Assembly: GCA_010672185.1 (NCBI GenBank)
Contig: JAAHHL010000039.1
Span: 1-23,973 of the forward strand
Source: Caldora sp. SIO3E6
Lineage (GTDB): Bacteria; Cyanobacteriota; Cyanobacteriia; Cyanobacteriales; Coleofasciculaceae
Reading direction: 5' to 3'
Length of the DNA: 23,973 bases
The position numbers and the translations under genes are program-made. The notes beneath the pieces were generated by a model, which was given only the letters and a program-made list of their open reading frames with translations, was not told where the DNA came from and did not search any database. Below, piece after piece: positions 14,800 to 21,603 of the stretch. Positions within the stretch are counted from its first letter, which is position 1, and the number at the start of each line of letters is the position of its first letter.

Positions 14800-16182
14800 G
14801 TGACAAAACCAACAACTTGGAGTCAGAGGTTTGAATCAGCCCTACATCCGGCGATCGCTAACTTTAATGCTAGTATTGGCTTCGACATAGAATTGATTGA
14901 GTACGACCTCACCGGTTCTGTGGCTCACGCCAAAATGCTGGCTCATACTGGTATTATCTCCGAGTTGGAAGGAGAGCAGTTGGTCACAGGGCTAGAAAAA
15001 ATCCGCTCAGAATACCGAGAAGGTAAGTTTAATCCTGGTATCGAGGCGGAAGATGTCCACTTTGCCGTGGAAAGGCGACTGACGGAGATTGTTGGTGATG
15101 TCGGCAAAAAATTGCACACGGCTCGTTCGCGCAATGATCAGGTAGGAACTGATACCAGGCTTTACCTCCGGGAGCAAATTACCCAAATTCGTCAGCAACT
15201 AAGGGAGTTGCAAACTGTACTCCTCAACTTGGCAGAAGCAAATGTGGAAACTCTCATCCCTGGCTACACTCACTTACAACGAGCTCAGCCCCTCAGTTTA
15301 GCCCATCATTTGCTAGCTTACTGGGAAATGCTCCAGCGAGACTGGGAGCGGTTAGGGGAAATTTACCAACGAGTGAATATCTCACCCTTGGGTTGCGGGG
15401 CACTAGCTGGTACGACTTTCCCCATTGACCGTCATTATACCGCTCAAGAGTTGCATTTTGGTGGAATTTATGCTAATAGCTTGGATGGAGTAAGCGATCG
15501 CGACTTTGCCATTGAATTCTTAGGCGCTGCTAGCCTGATTATGGTTCACCTAAGCCGCTTATCGGAGGAAGTGATTCTTTGGGCATCAGAGGAGTTTGGC
15601 TTTGTTACCCTGAAGGACAACTGCTCCACTGGTTCTAGTATTATGCCCCAAAAGAAAAATCCCGATGTCCCAGAACTAGTGCGAGGGAAAACCGGTCGAG
15701 TTTTTGGTCATTTGCAAGCTATGCTGGTGTTGATGAAAGGGCTGCCCCTGGCATACAACAAAGATTTGCAAGAAGACAAAGAAGCTTTGTTTGATGGGGT
15801 AAAGACAGTTCAAGGTTGCCTGGAAGCAATGACAATTCTCTGGCGGGAAGGACTAGAATTTCGTACCAAAAGGTTAGCATCAGCAGTTGCCGCAGATTTC
15901 TCCAATGCCACGGATGTTGCCGACTATTTAGCCGCAAAAGGTGTGCCTTTCCGGGAGGCATACAATCTAGTAGGTAAGGTAGTAAAAACCAGCCTGGCTG
16001 CTGGTAAACTTCTCAAAGATTTGACTCTTCGGGAATGGCAAGAACTACATCCGGCATTTGCAGAAGACATTTATGAAGCGATCGCACCAACCCAAGTGGT
16101 AGCAGCACGTAATAGTTACGGTGGTACTGGTTTTGAGCAAGTAAGGCAGGCTCTTGCAGATGCCCGCAAGCGTTCAGTGTAA
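14800..16182 (+). CDS. argH: Argininosuccinate lyase
   Basis: ArgH cleaves argininosuccinate to arginine and fumarate, the last step of arginine synthesis, as a cytoplasmic homotetramer of the fumarase/aspartase superfamily. The product has 460 residues, the normal length. Visible motifs are HTARSRNDQVGTDTRL, PGYTHLQRAQPLSLAHH, SPLGCGALAGTTFPIDR, and the superfamily signature GSSIMPQKKNPDVPEL, whose first Ser (about 279) is the catalytic one. The GTG at 14800 gives the standard N-terminus (MTKPTTWSQRFESALHP). No Shine-Dalgarno precedes it; the leader is an AACAAAC array. It appears monocistronic here. Confidence 0.96.
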   Translation: MTKPTTWSQRFESALHPAIANFNASIGFDIELIEYDLTGSVAHAKMLAHTGIISELEGEQLVTGLEKIRSEYREGKFNPGIEAEDVHFAVERRLTEIVGDVGKKLHTARSRNDQVGTDTRLYLREQITQIRQQLRELQTVLLNLAEANVETLIPGYTHLQRAQPLSLAHHLLAYWEMLQRDWERLGEIYQRVNISPLGCGALAGTTFPIDRHYTAQELHFGGIYANSLDGVSDRDFAIEFLGAASLIMVHLSRLSEEVILWASEEFGFVTLKDNCSTGSSIMPQKKNPDVPELVRGKTGRVFGHLQAMLVLMKGLPLAYNKDLQEDKEALFDGVKTVQGCLEAMTILWREGLEFRTKRLASAVAADFSNATDVADYLAAKGVPFREAYNLVGKVVKTSLAAGKLLKDLTLREWQELHPAFAEDIYEAIAPTQVVAARNSYGGTGFEQVRQALADARKRSV

Positions 16183-16186
16183 GCTT

Positions 16187-16211
16187 ATCCCACAACTTAT
16201 TTACGTGGGAT
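16187..16211 (+). terminator. Hairpin after argH, possible terminator
   Basis: ATCCCAC pairs with GTGGGAT across an 11-base loop, five bases after the argH stop. It has no T tract, so only weak support as a terminator. Confidence 0.35.
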
Positions 16212-16269
16212 GCAAGGGTTAGCAAGTGGTTAGTTGTTGGTTGAATGTTTAAGAAAAACAAATAACAAG

Positions 16270-16376
16270 TATAGCAGTTGCCAAGGGGATTAAGAAAACG
16301 CTAAGTGCAGCAAACCTTTACCTGTCAATCTTTTCCCTTCTGCCTTGGAGCCCTCTGCCCTCTGCCTTTTGCTATA
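16270..16376. mobile_element. Degenerate MITE-like element with TATAGCA ends
   Basis: The left end is TATAGCAGTTGCCAAGG and the right end, reverse-complemented, is TATAGCAAAAGGCAG. The left end aligns with the end of the 21518-21587 element (TATAGCAACCGCCAAGG). TA-flanked TATAGC ends would suit a Tc1/mariner (IS630-like) mover, but that is inference. The core contains TCTGCCC-type heptads. No coding capacity. Confidence 0.55.
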
Positions 16377-16434
16377 ACAAACAACCAAGCATTAATATTA
16401 TACTGTCAGAGTCTTTCCAATCAAGGAGTCAAAT

Positions 16435-16920
16435 ATGGCTAACGGTAAAACACTGCAACCAACCCAATATGCTAAGCAGAGATATAATCTCACCCAGCCT
16501 ATCGACTTTGATGTCGCCGTTAACTACGGTGGTGCATTAATGGCGATCGCTGGAGCAGATGGTGAACTAGTAGAAAAAGAATTCCAGTGGTATGTTGATG
16601 AACAAGCGCTTTTGACAATAGACTCCCAAGAGTACATTGAAACTCTACGTAAATTCGATTGGAAAAATGCTAAGCTTGAGGACTTATTGAGTGGTATTAG
16701 CTATAGCTTCCCCCTCAATTTTAAACGCTCCATGTTGTACCAAGCAATCAAAATGAGCCGAGCTGATGGTAGCTATCATGACAAAGAAAAAGCTGCTGTA
16801 GCAAAGGCGGCAGAGATATTAGGTATAGAGCGCAGTGTCCTTGTCAGCCTAGAGTCCCTTACAGAATTGGAGCAAGCAACTGAGCAGTTGAGGCTTGCTT
16901 TATTTGAAACGGAAGTTTAA
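16435..16920 (+). CDS. TerB-like domain protein
   Basis: The product has 161 residues, soluble and mostly helical. Two acidic repeats typical of TerB/DjlA-like folds are visible: AGADGELVEKEF (about 39-50) and SRADGSYHDKEKAAVAKAAEILGI (about 103-126), each a likely metal-binding turn. TerB-family proteins are named from tellurite-resistance operons, but stand-alone copies have no agreed function and no other ter gene is nearby. The start is well supported: AAGGAG lies eight bases before the ATG. It lies between the TATAGCA element and another palindromic element, so it is probably transcribed alone. Confidence 0.72.
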   Translation: MANGKTLQPTQYAKQRYNLTQPIDFDVAVNYGGALMAIAGADGELVEKEFQWYVDEQALLTIDSQEYIETLRKFDWKNAKLEDLLSGISYSFPLNFKRSMLYQAIKMSRADGSYHDKEKAAVAKAAEILGIERSVLVSLESLTELEQATEQLRLALFETEV

Positions 16921-16993
16921 TTCTGGTTGACATTATTTGTATAGAGGATTTTGATATGTTTGTCTTGTGATTAAGCTTATCAAGATCCTTATT

Positions 16994-17199
16994 TAGGGAT
17001 TGCTGAATTGGCGTGCAAGCTATACCAGGCAAGGCTTTCAGCTGTTAATAAGCCAAGTCTTGTACAAGGAAATGTATCAAATGGGCTCAAAAAGCTGGCA
17101 TTGTTGTGGAAAATCCCTGGGTAATCTTAAAGCTGAAAGCTGAAAGCTGACAGCTGAAAGCTAAAAACTGATAGCTAATGACTTATTCAGCAGACCCTA
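16994..17199. mobile_element. 206-bp MITE-like or IS-remnant element upstream of the CDPS gene
   Basis: The left end TAGGGATTGCTGAATTGG and right end (reverse-complemented) TAGGGTCTGCTGAATAAG agree at 14 of 18 positions. The right end recurs at 23519-23537. Inside is a heptad array AAAGCTG (about 17129-17163) and no ORF. It ends 50 bp before the cyclodipeptide synthase start, so it could carry or replace that gene's promoter. Confidence 0.65.
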
Positions 17200-17249
17200 T
17201 TTAAGTTATTTTCCATAATAGTACATAAATACTTAACAAAAGGTATTAG

Positions 17250-18029
17250 ATGTTAGAAGTAAACGACTTATATTTAACCAAATCTACTACCAAAAATACC
17301 CCAATTTACAGATACAAGGCAAGTCTAGCTCAAGTCTTTCCAACTCGTTTACGTAGTTCACTGTCTGAATATCACACCTGTGTTTTCGGTATCAGTCTTG
17401 GGAGCAAAAATTTTGTTAAGCGTGAGCGCCTTGAAGCCTGTATCAAATGGATTAGCGCCAATTTTCCGTCTTGCCTGGTTCTAGTTTGTGATAGTATCTA
17501 CCGACTGACCATCGAAGTTAGAGAGGGAGTAAAAGAGGAGGGAGCTTGGTTAGAAGCCCTTCGAGCAGGAGAAGAGTTTGTTAAGGAAAACTATGAGCTA
17601 TTCGAGCAATATTCTGAGAGATGTAAATTTAAGTTCGAGATGGCTTCAGAAATTGCTAAGCAATCGGAGTTTAATAGATATTATCAGGAGCTTCAAACTC
17701 TTCACAGCAACAATGAATCATTTCAAAGGATGGTAAATTCCTTCGCCCAAAAATATCTCAATCGAGGGGAAGGGGAACAGTTAGAAACAGAGCCAGTAGA
17801 TGAGCACAGGCAACATCTAGAACTAACGTTAGCAATAACATATCTGCTTGAGGAGTCAGCTTTAATCGCCTACTTTATTAATGAAGGATGGCAAGTTTTC
17901 GTTTATCCCGGCTCCATCAAAACCTTTGAAGAAATGTCAGAGGGACTACACCCGGAAATCCCTGAACCTCTCAAAAAAATGATTTGGGTGAGCCTGCGCC
18001 TCAAAAAATGCGGTGCTATAAGTGAGTAG
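17250..18029 (+). CDS. tRNA-dependent cyclodipeptide synthase (XYP subfamily)
   Basis: CDPSs join two aminoacyl residues taken from charged tRNAs into a 2,5-diketopiperazine. The product has 259 residues, the family's usual size. By comparison with AlbC as I remember it, FGISLGSKNF carries catalytic Ser49 (AlbC Ser37), with Ser52 at the Asn40 position. ITYLLEESALI gives Tyr198 and Glu202 (AlbC Tyr178, Glu182). FVYPGSI gives Tyr219-Pro220 (AlbC Tyr202-His203). Ser-Tyr-Pro places it in the XYP subfamily. The helix FQRMVNSFAQKYLNR and ACIKWISANFPSCLVLVCD also fit the Rossmann-like CDPS fold. AAAGG lies six bases before the ATG. No cyclodipeptide oxidase, P450 or methyltransferase follows; it stands alone between palindromic elements at 16994-17199 and 18075-18320. 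The product cannot be predicted from sequence alone. Confidence 0.88.
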   Translation: MLEVNDLYLTKSTTKNTPIYRYKASLAQVFPTRLRSSLSEYHTCVFGISLGSKNFVKRERLEACIKWISANFPSCLVLVCDSIYRLTIEVREGVKEEGAWLEALRAGEEFVKENYELFEQYSERCKFKFEMASEIAKQSEFNRYYQELQTLHSNNESFQRMVNSFAQKYLNRGEGEQLETEPVDEHRQHLELTLAITYLLEESALIAYFINEGWQVFVYPGSIKTFEEMSEGLHPEIPEPLKKMIWVSLRLKKCGAISE

Positions 18030-18074
18030 GAAAAGGCTAAGGTAACGAAAGATTGCACAATTGAAGATAAAATA

Positions 18075-18320
18075 CCAGTAGGGGCGCATTGCCTGCCATT
18101 GGTGTCAACTTAAGCTAGGGATAGCTTAACGCCTAGTTTCCACACCCACCCAGAGTTTAAACTCTGGGCTAATAGCTAAAGTCCACGCTTTGTGGACTAA
18201 AGATTTTTGGGAAGATTGAGTCATCTTTAGATGACTTGAGCTATTAGCCGGTCGTTTAAACGACCGGCGGGGTAAGGATTTCACCTTAAGTTGACACCAA
18301 TGATTGCATGCGCCCTCTGG
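18075..18320. mobile_element. Palindrome-rich MITE-like element downstream of the CDPS gene
   Basis: A perfect 18-bp inverted repeat (CATTGGTGTCAACTTAAG at 18097-18114 and its complement at 18285-18302) extends imperfectly outward to CCAG/CTGG at 18075 and 18320. Inside are five hairpins: TTAAGCTA/TAGCTTAA (18110-18129), a perfect 20-bp palindrome centred on TTTAAA (18149-18168), AGTCCAC/GTGGACT (18180-18198), AGTCATCT/AGATGACT (18219-18236), and a perfect 22-bp palindrome also centred on GTTTAAAC (18247-18268). GCTAATAGCT and AGCTATTAGC (18168-18177, 18239-18248) pair around the middle two. No ORF. Confidence 0.8.
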
Positions 18321-18371
18321 ATATGCCCTCTGGGTACGCTCTCAAAGATTATTCTTTAATTATCCCAGTAA

Positions 18372-18944
18372 ATGTTCAACTCCAGTTGTCGGCGTTGCTT
18401 ACTGGCAATGCCTGTAATTTTAACCCTTATTAGCAGTGGATTTAAAGCATCAGCTAATCCAGCTGCAGTGTTTATTCCCCATATGGAGGATATTCAAAAA
18501 AATTTGCCGGTAGGTTTGGCAATGCGTTTACCGGATCGAATTCCGTTGAGCGAGCCTTCTGATATTCAGGAAGATAAATTGGTAGTGCGCTTCTTTCCCT
18601 CCAGTAATCCTCAAAGTTTTACTGTGAGTTTGTTTACTTGCGATCGCAGCCCTTATCCTTGTTTATTGGGTAGCTTTATGGTAGATAGAAGCACATCTGT
18701 TAGTGCTCAGCGAGAGCTACAGCGGCATCAAGACCTAGGTGATTATCTTACCTTAGATCAGAATATTAAAGGTTACTTGCTCGAAGGGCCACAACAAAAT
18801 CCCTATTCTGCTTTTTCAACATTTATGTGGCAGCAGAATGGCATGATTTATAGCCTCAGCTTTCCTGCAATCGAACAGCAAAATATGTTGAATATGGCGG
18901 TTTCGATGGCGCAGCAAAGGCCATTTTATCGGCGGGGTAATTAG
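18372..18944 (+). CDS. Exported protein of unknown function
   Basis: The product has 190 residues with a signal peptide: basic start (CRRC), hydrophobic core LLAMPVILTLISSG, probable cleavage after KASA (about residue 28). The mature part has LPVGLAMRLPDRIPLSEPSDI, a Cys pair in FTCDRSPYPCLLGSF, and GYLLEGPQQNPYSAFSTFMWQQNGMIYSLSFPA. It suggests a small periplasmic or envelope beta-rich protein; I do not recognise a named family. No good ribosome-binding site precedes the ATG. It lies just downstream of the palindromic element, with a heptad array after its stop. Confidence 0.72.
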   Translation: MFNSSCRRCLLAMPVILTLISSGFKASANPAAVFIPHMEDIQKNLPVGLAMRLPDRIPLSEPSDIQEDKLVVRFFPSSNPQSFTVSLFTCDRSPYPCLLGSFMVDRSTSVSAQRELQRHQDLGDYLTLDQNIKGYLLEGPQQNPYSAFSTFMWQQNGMIYSLSFPAIEQQNMLNMAVSMAQQRPFYRRGN

Positions 18945-18957
18945 GGTTTGCTTCAGG

Positions 18958-19006
18958 AAGTAACAAGTAACAAGTAACAAGTAATAAGTAATAAGTAATA
19001 AGTAAT
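18958..19006. repeat. AAGTAAC/AAGTAAT heptad array, seven copies
   Basis: Three AAGTAAC followed by four AAGTAAT units in exact tandem, starting 14 bases after the stop of the exported-protein gene. Confidence 0.92.
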
Positions 19007-19075
19007 AAGGAATGCAGCATTTATCCTAGTTTTGGGCATTTGCATCCCCCACACTTATACAACAAGCCCTACCTA

Positions 19076-19098
19076 ACACCTAACACCTAACACCTAAA
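19076..19098. repeat. CTAACAC heptad array at the 3' end of the patatin gene
   Basis: Three units of CCTAACA, ending within a few bases of the patatin gene's stop codon at 19100. It is the reverse complement of the TAGGTGT unit after dapF. Confidence 0.85.
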
Positions 19099-19099
19099 T

Positions 19100-21463
19100 T
19101 TACAACTTTCTTTCAATCTTCCCAGCAACATCATCTTTTATTTTTTCCCAGGCAAGTTTAATCATCTCTTTTTCAAACTCGGAAAGTTTCCAAGATAGGG
19201 GTGGGTTATATTGACCTCTGCTATTAACAAATAATTTCCAATAGTTCTTGAGAGATTTCTTGAGGGATTGCGACTTATTGTTGTTGCCGAAATCACTATA
19301 TTCTATTTTCGGAGGATCAACCTTGATGTGCTCGATTTCAACCAACTGCTCCCATTTTTCCTGAAGAACTTGTATTTCCAGATCGTTGCGATCGGTTTGC
19401 GTTGAATTACGAACTTTAACTGTAGCTAGCAATGGTCCTGCTAGAGACATCAGCCAACCCCTTTTGGTAATTGAATTATTACTGGTTGATGCTGATGGAG
19501 GAAAAGCATTAATTTGCAGAATGATCACCTTTTGGAGTTTCAGATCGTCGATATTGTTTAGGACTACTTTGTCTAGCCATTCTACAGTGGTAAACACGCC
19601 AAAATTATCGAAGTAGCCACCATCCGCTACGTGATAGTCGTGTTTTTTCTCTTGGAGATTATCAGGATAAAGATTACGACAAATAGGGGTTACGTAAGGA
19701 AAGGTTGCGGAGAGCCTAGCTGCAGTTGTCACATCGATATCATAATTATCCTTGCCATAGAGTCTGTTAAAATCCCAATATTTTTGATCATTGCTTGGCT
19801 TGATAAAGGTCATGGGACTGATCAAAAAACGATAACCATTATCAACGAAGGTGGCATTAAACACAGGAATAGGAATTGTACCAGCCAAAGCTTGAGTACG
19901 CCATGTATTTAAGCTAAGAGTTTTATTGTTGAGATTTCCTTGCCAATCGGTTTCTATCGCTGTGCCGCGATCCCCTGAACCAAGGATGTTTGGTATCCAG
20001 GGAAATCCGACAAAGCGCAAAAAATCTGGGTAAGCTAGTCCCCAACCGGTAGCATCCAAGCTATTAGCCGTTGTACTGTTAAAAATCTTCTTAAACTCAG
20101 CTTCTGGGGGATAACCATCTTTTTGGAAGCGATCGAGATAGTACATAGTACCAACTGAGCTTCCCGATACAGAACTGATCATGCCAATAGCTTTGATAAA
20201 CTTAGTGCCAAAACCTGGTTTTATCTCATCAAGCGCTTGTTGCAAACCAGTTAGCACTTGTACTATCCATCCTGCTGCTTGAATCCCTCCCCCACTAGCA
20301 CATACTACTACTAAAGTGCGGTTTTCTTCTCCTTGGTATTGTAGTCGTTGTTGTAGTGCTTGCTTGAAATCGGCGATCGCTTGTTTTTCATCAATCAGGA
20401 TCGGCTTGTTACTTGGGTTGGGTTTGAGTCGATAATAATGATCTACATCAAATAGCCGATACATTAAGGCCGAGAATATGAGAAAAGTGAGCAGTACTGG
20501 AACCAAGTAGTAATCAAGCAAAAAAGTCAAACTGCCAAACAAGAGAATAAGCCCTGTGGTGATCAGCATTAAATAAAAAAGGGCAGGGATATAAAATTTT
20601 TCTTTTGTTTTGCCATTTATTGGCTGGGGGCGACGTATCAAGTAGAGACCCCAGAAGTAATTTACTATATAAAAGAATAATACTACTAGGAAAAATCCCA
20701 AATTGCTTAAATGGTAACCTTTGAGTCCACTATTGTAATCGCTATTGTTGATGAGATAGCTTTGTTCTCCTTCTTGTGGTAAGATTTTGATTATATTTAC
20801 TAGTTGTTGCCCCCCATTAGGCTCGTATTGTACCACATAGTCAGTAACTAGGGTAGTGGCTATGTTAACTAAAATGCTGAACAATAGTGCTAGCAATATT
20901 CCGATTAATACTCCTGGGAAAAGCCATGCACCAGGTTTATTGTTAATTGGTTGATTGTCGCTGTTTACATATTTACTAAGTTCACTATCTTTTCGAGAGC
21001 GGTTGATGGCAGTAATGCAGGTTAAAGAAGCCAATAAAAGTGCAAATATTTCTTTTACAGGTTTAACATCAAGCTGTAGTTGATTGAAGTGGGATAAAGT
21101 TATTTCATAGGATAAAATACTTCTAATCCATTCCCATCCCCACGGCGGATTAAAACTGAAGCGAGTCGGTGCTTCAGCTAAAATAGCTTCTAAAGTATTC
21201 GCTATCGCTAATCCGGCGATGGGAACTGCGGCAATTACAAAAAATAATTGCCATTTATTATCAAAAATAAATAAATTTCTCAGCATAGAAGAGCGAGAAA
21301 TGAGAGGGAGGAAAACCAAGAATAAGATACCTAAAATAGGTACGCGCAAGTAGTAAATATATTGGTGGAATAAAGCTATAGGCAGCGCTACTAAGAAAAC
21401 ACCTCCTAATAGTAGAGCAATATTAGGAGGTGTTTTGGTTGTCGCTTTTGGATCTTTGTTCAT
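19100..21463 (-). CDS. Membrane-anchored patatin-like phospholipase
   Basis: The product has 787 residues. The N-terminal half (about 14-337) holds seven or eight hydrophobic segments, such as IALLLGGVFLVALPIALF, PGVLIGILLALLFSILV and LGFFLVVLFFYIVNYFWG. The C-terminal half is a patatin acyl-hydrolase domain: oxyanion loop VVVCASGGGIQAAGW (about 390), nucleophile motif GSSVG with Ser436, and DGGYFDNFG with Asp614, completing the Ser-Asp dyad. It would cleave acyl chains from lipids at the membrane, probably on the cytoplasmic face (inference). The DNA before its ATG is entirely heptad repeat (GGGGAAT on the + strand), so it has no Shine-Dalgarno. The upstream protease gene is on the same strand, but a palindromic element separates the two. 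Confidence 0.85.
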   Translation of the reverse strand: MNKDPKATTKTPPNIALLLGGVFLVALPIALFHQYIYYLRVPILGILFLVFLPLISRSSMLRNLFIFDNKWQLFFVIAAVPIAGLAIANTLEAILAEAPTRFSFNPPWGWEWIRSILSYEITLSHFNQLQLDVKPVKEIFALLLASLTCITAINRSRKDSELSKYVNSDNQPINNKPGAWLFPGVLIGILLALLFSILVNIATTLVTDYVVQYEPNGGQQLVNIIKILPQEGEQSYLINNSDYNSGLKGYHLSNLGFFLVVLFFYIVNYFWGLYLIRRPQPINGKTKEKFYIPALFYLMLITTGLILLFGSLTFLLDYYLVPVLLTFLIFSALMYRLFDVDHYYRLKPNPSNKPILIDEKQAIADFKQALQQRLQYQGEENRTLVVVCASGGGIQAAGWIVQVLTGLQQALDEIKPGFGTKFIKAIGMISSVSGSSVGTMYYLDRFQKDGYPPEAEFKKIFNSTTANSLDATGWGLAYPDFLRFVGFPWIPNILGSGDRGTAIETDWQGNLNNKTLSLNTWRTQALAGTIPIPVFNATFVDNGYRFLISPMTFIKPSNDQKYWDFNRLYGKDNYDIDVTTAARLSATFPYVTPICRNLYPDNLQEKKHDYHVADGGYFDNFGVFTTVEWLDKVVLNNIDDLKLQKVIILQINAFPPSASTSNNSITKRGWLMSLAGPLLATVKVRNSTQTDRNDLEIQVLQEKWEQLVEIEHIKVDPPKIEYSDFGNNNKSQSLKKSLKNYWKLFVNSRGQYNPPLSWKLSEFEKEMIKLAWEKIKDDVAGKIERKL

Positions 21464-21514
21464 GGGGAATGGGGAATGGGGAATTGAGAATTGAGAATTG
21501 AGAATTGAGAATTG
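21464..21514. repeat. GGGGAAT and GAGAATT heptad array abutting the patatin gene start
   Basis: Three GGGGAAT units followed by four to five GAGAATT units lie immediately upstream of the minus-strand ATG of the patatin gene. The array replaces any normal ribosome-binding site. Confidence 0.9.
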
Positions 21515-21517
21515 TTA

Positions 21518-21587
21518 TATAGCAACCGCAAAGGCAGTTAACAAGGGGCTTAAGCCCCTTGTCCTAATCACCTTGGCGGTTGCTATA
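21518..21587. mobile_element. 70-bp MITE-like palindromic element between the patatin and protease genes
   Basis: The ends TATAGCAACCGCAAAGG (21518-21534) and CCTTGGCGGTTGCTATA (21571-21587) are inverted copies with one mismatch. In the middle is a perfect 22-bp palindrome, ACAAGGGGCTT followed by its complement (21541-21562). It belongs to the same family as 16270-16376. It could fold into a strong hairpin in an mRNA crossing from the protease to the patatin gene, but no T tract follows. Confidence 0.8.
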
Positions 21588-21603
21588 ACAACAAATGACG
21601 TAA

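Noticed and set aside
16435..18029. TerB-like gene and CDPS as one operon or a tellurite-resistance locus
   Set aside because: A 330-bp gap with a MITE-like element separates the two, and no other ter gene is present.
21541..21562. Rho-independent terminator for the protease gene
   Set aside because: The stem is strong but no T tract follows on the minus strand, and the palindrome is better explained as the core of the TATAGCA-ended element.
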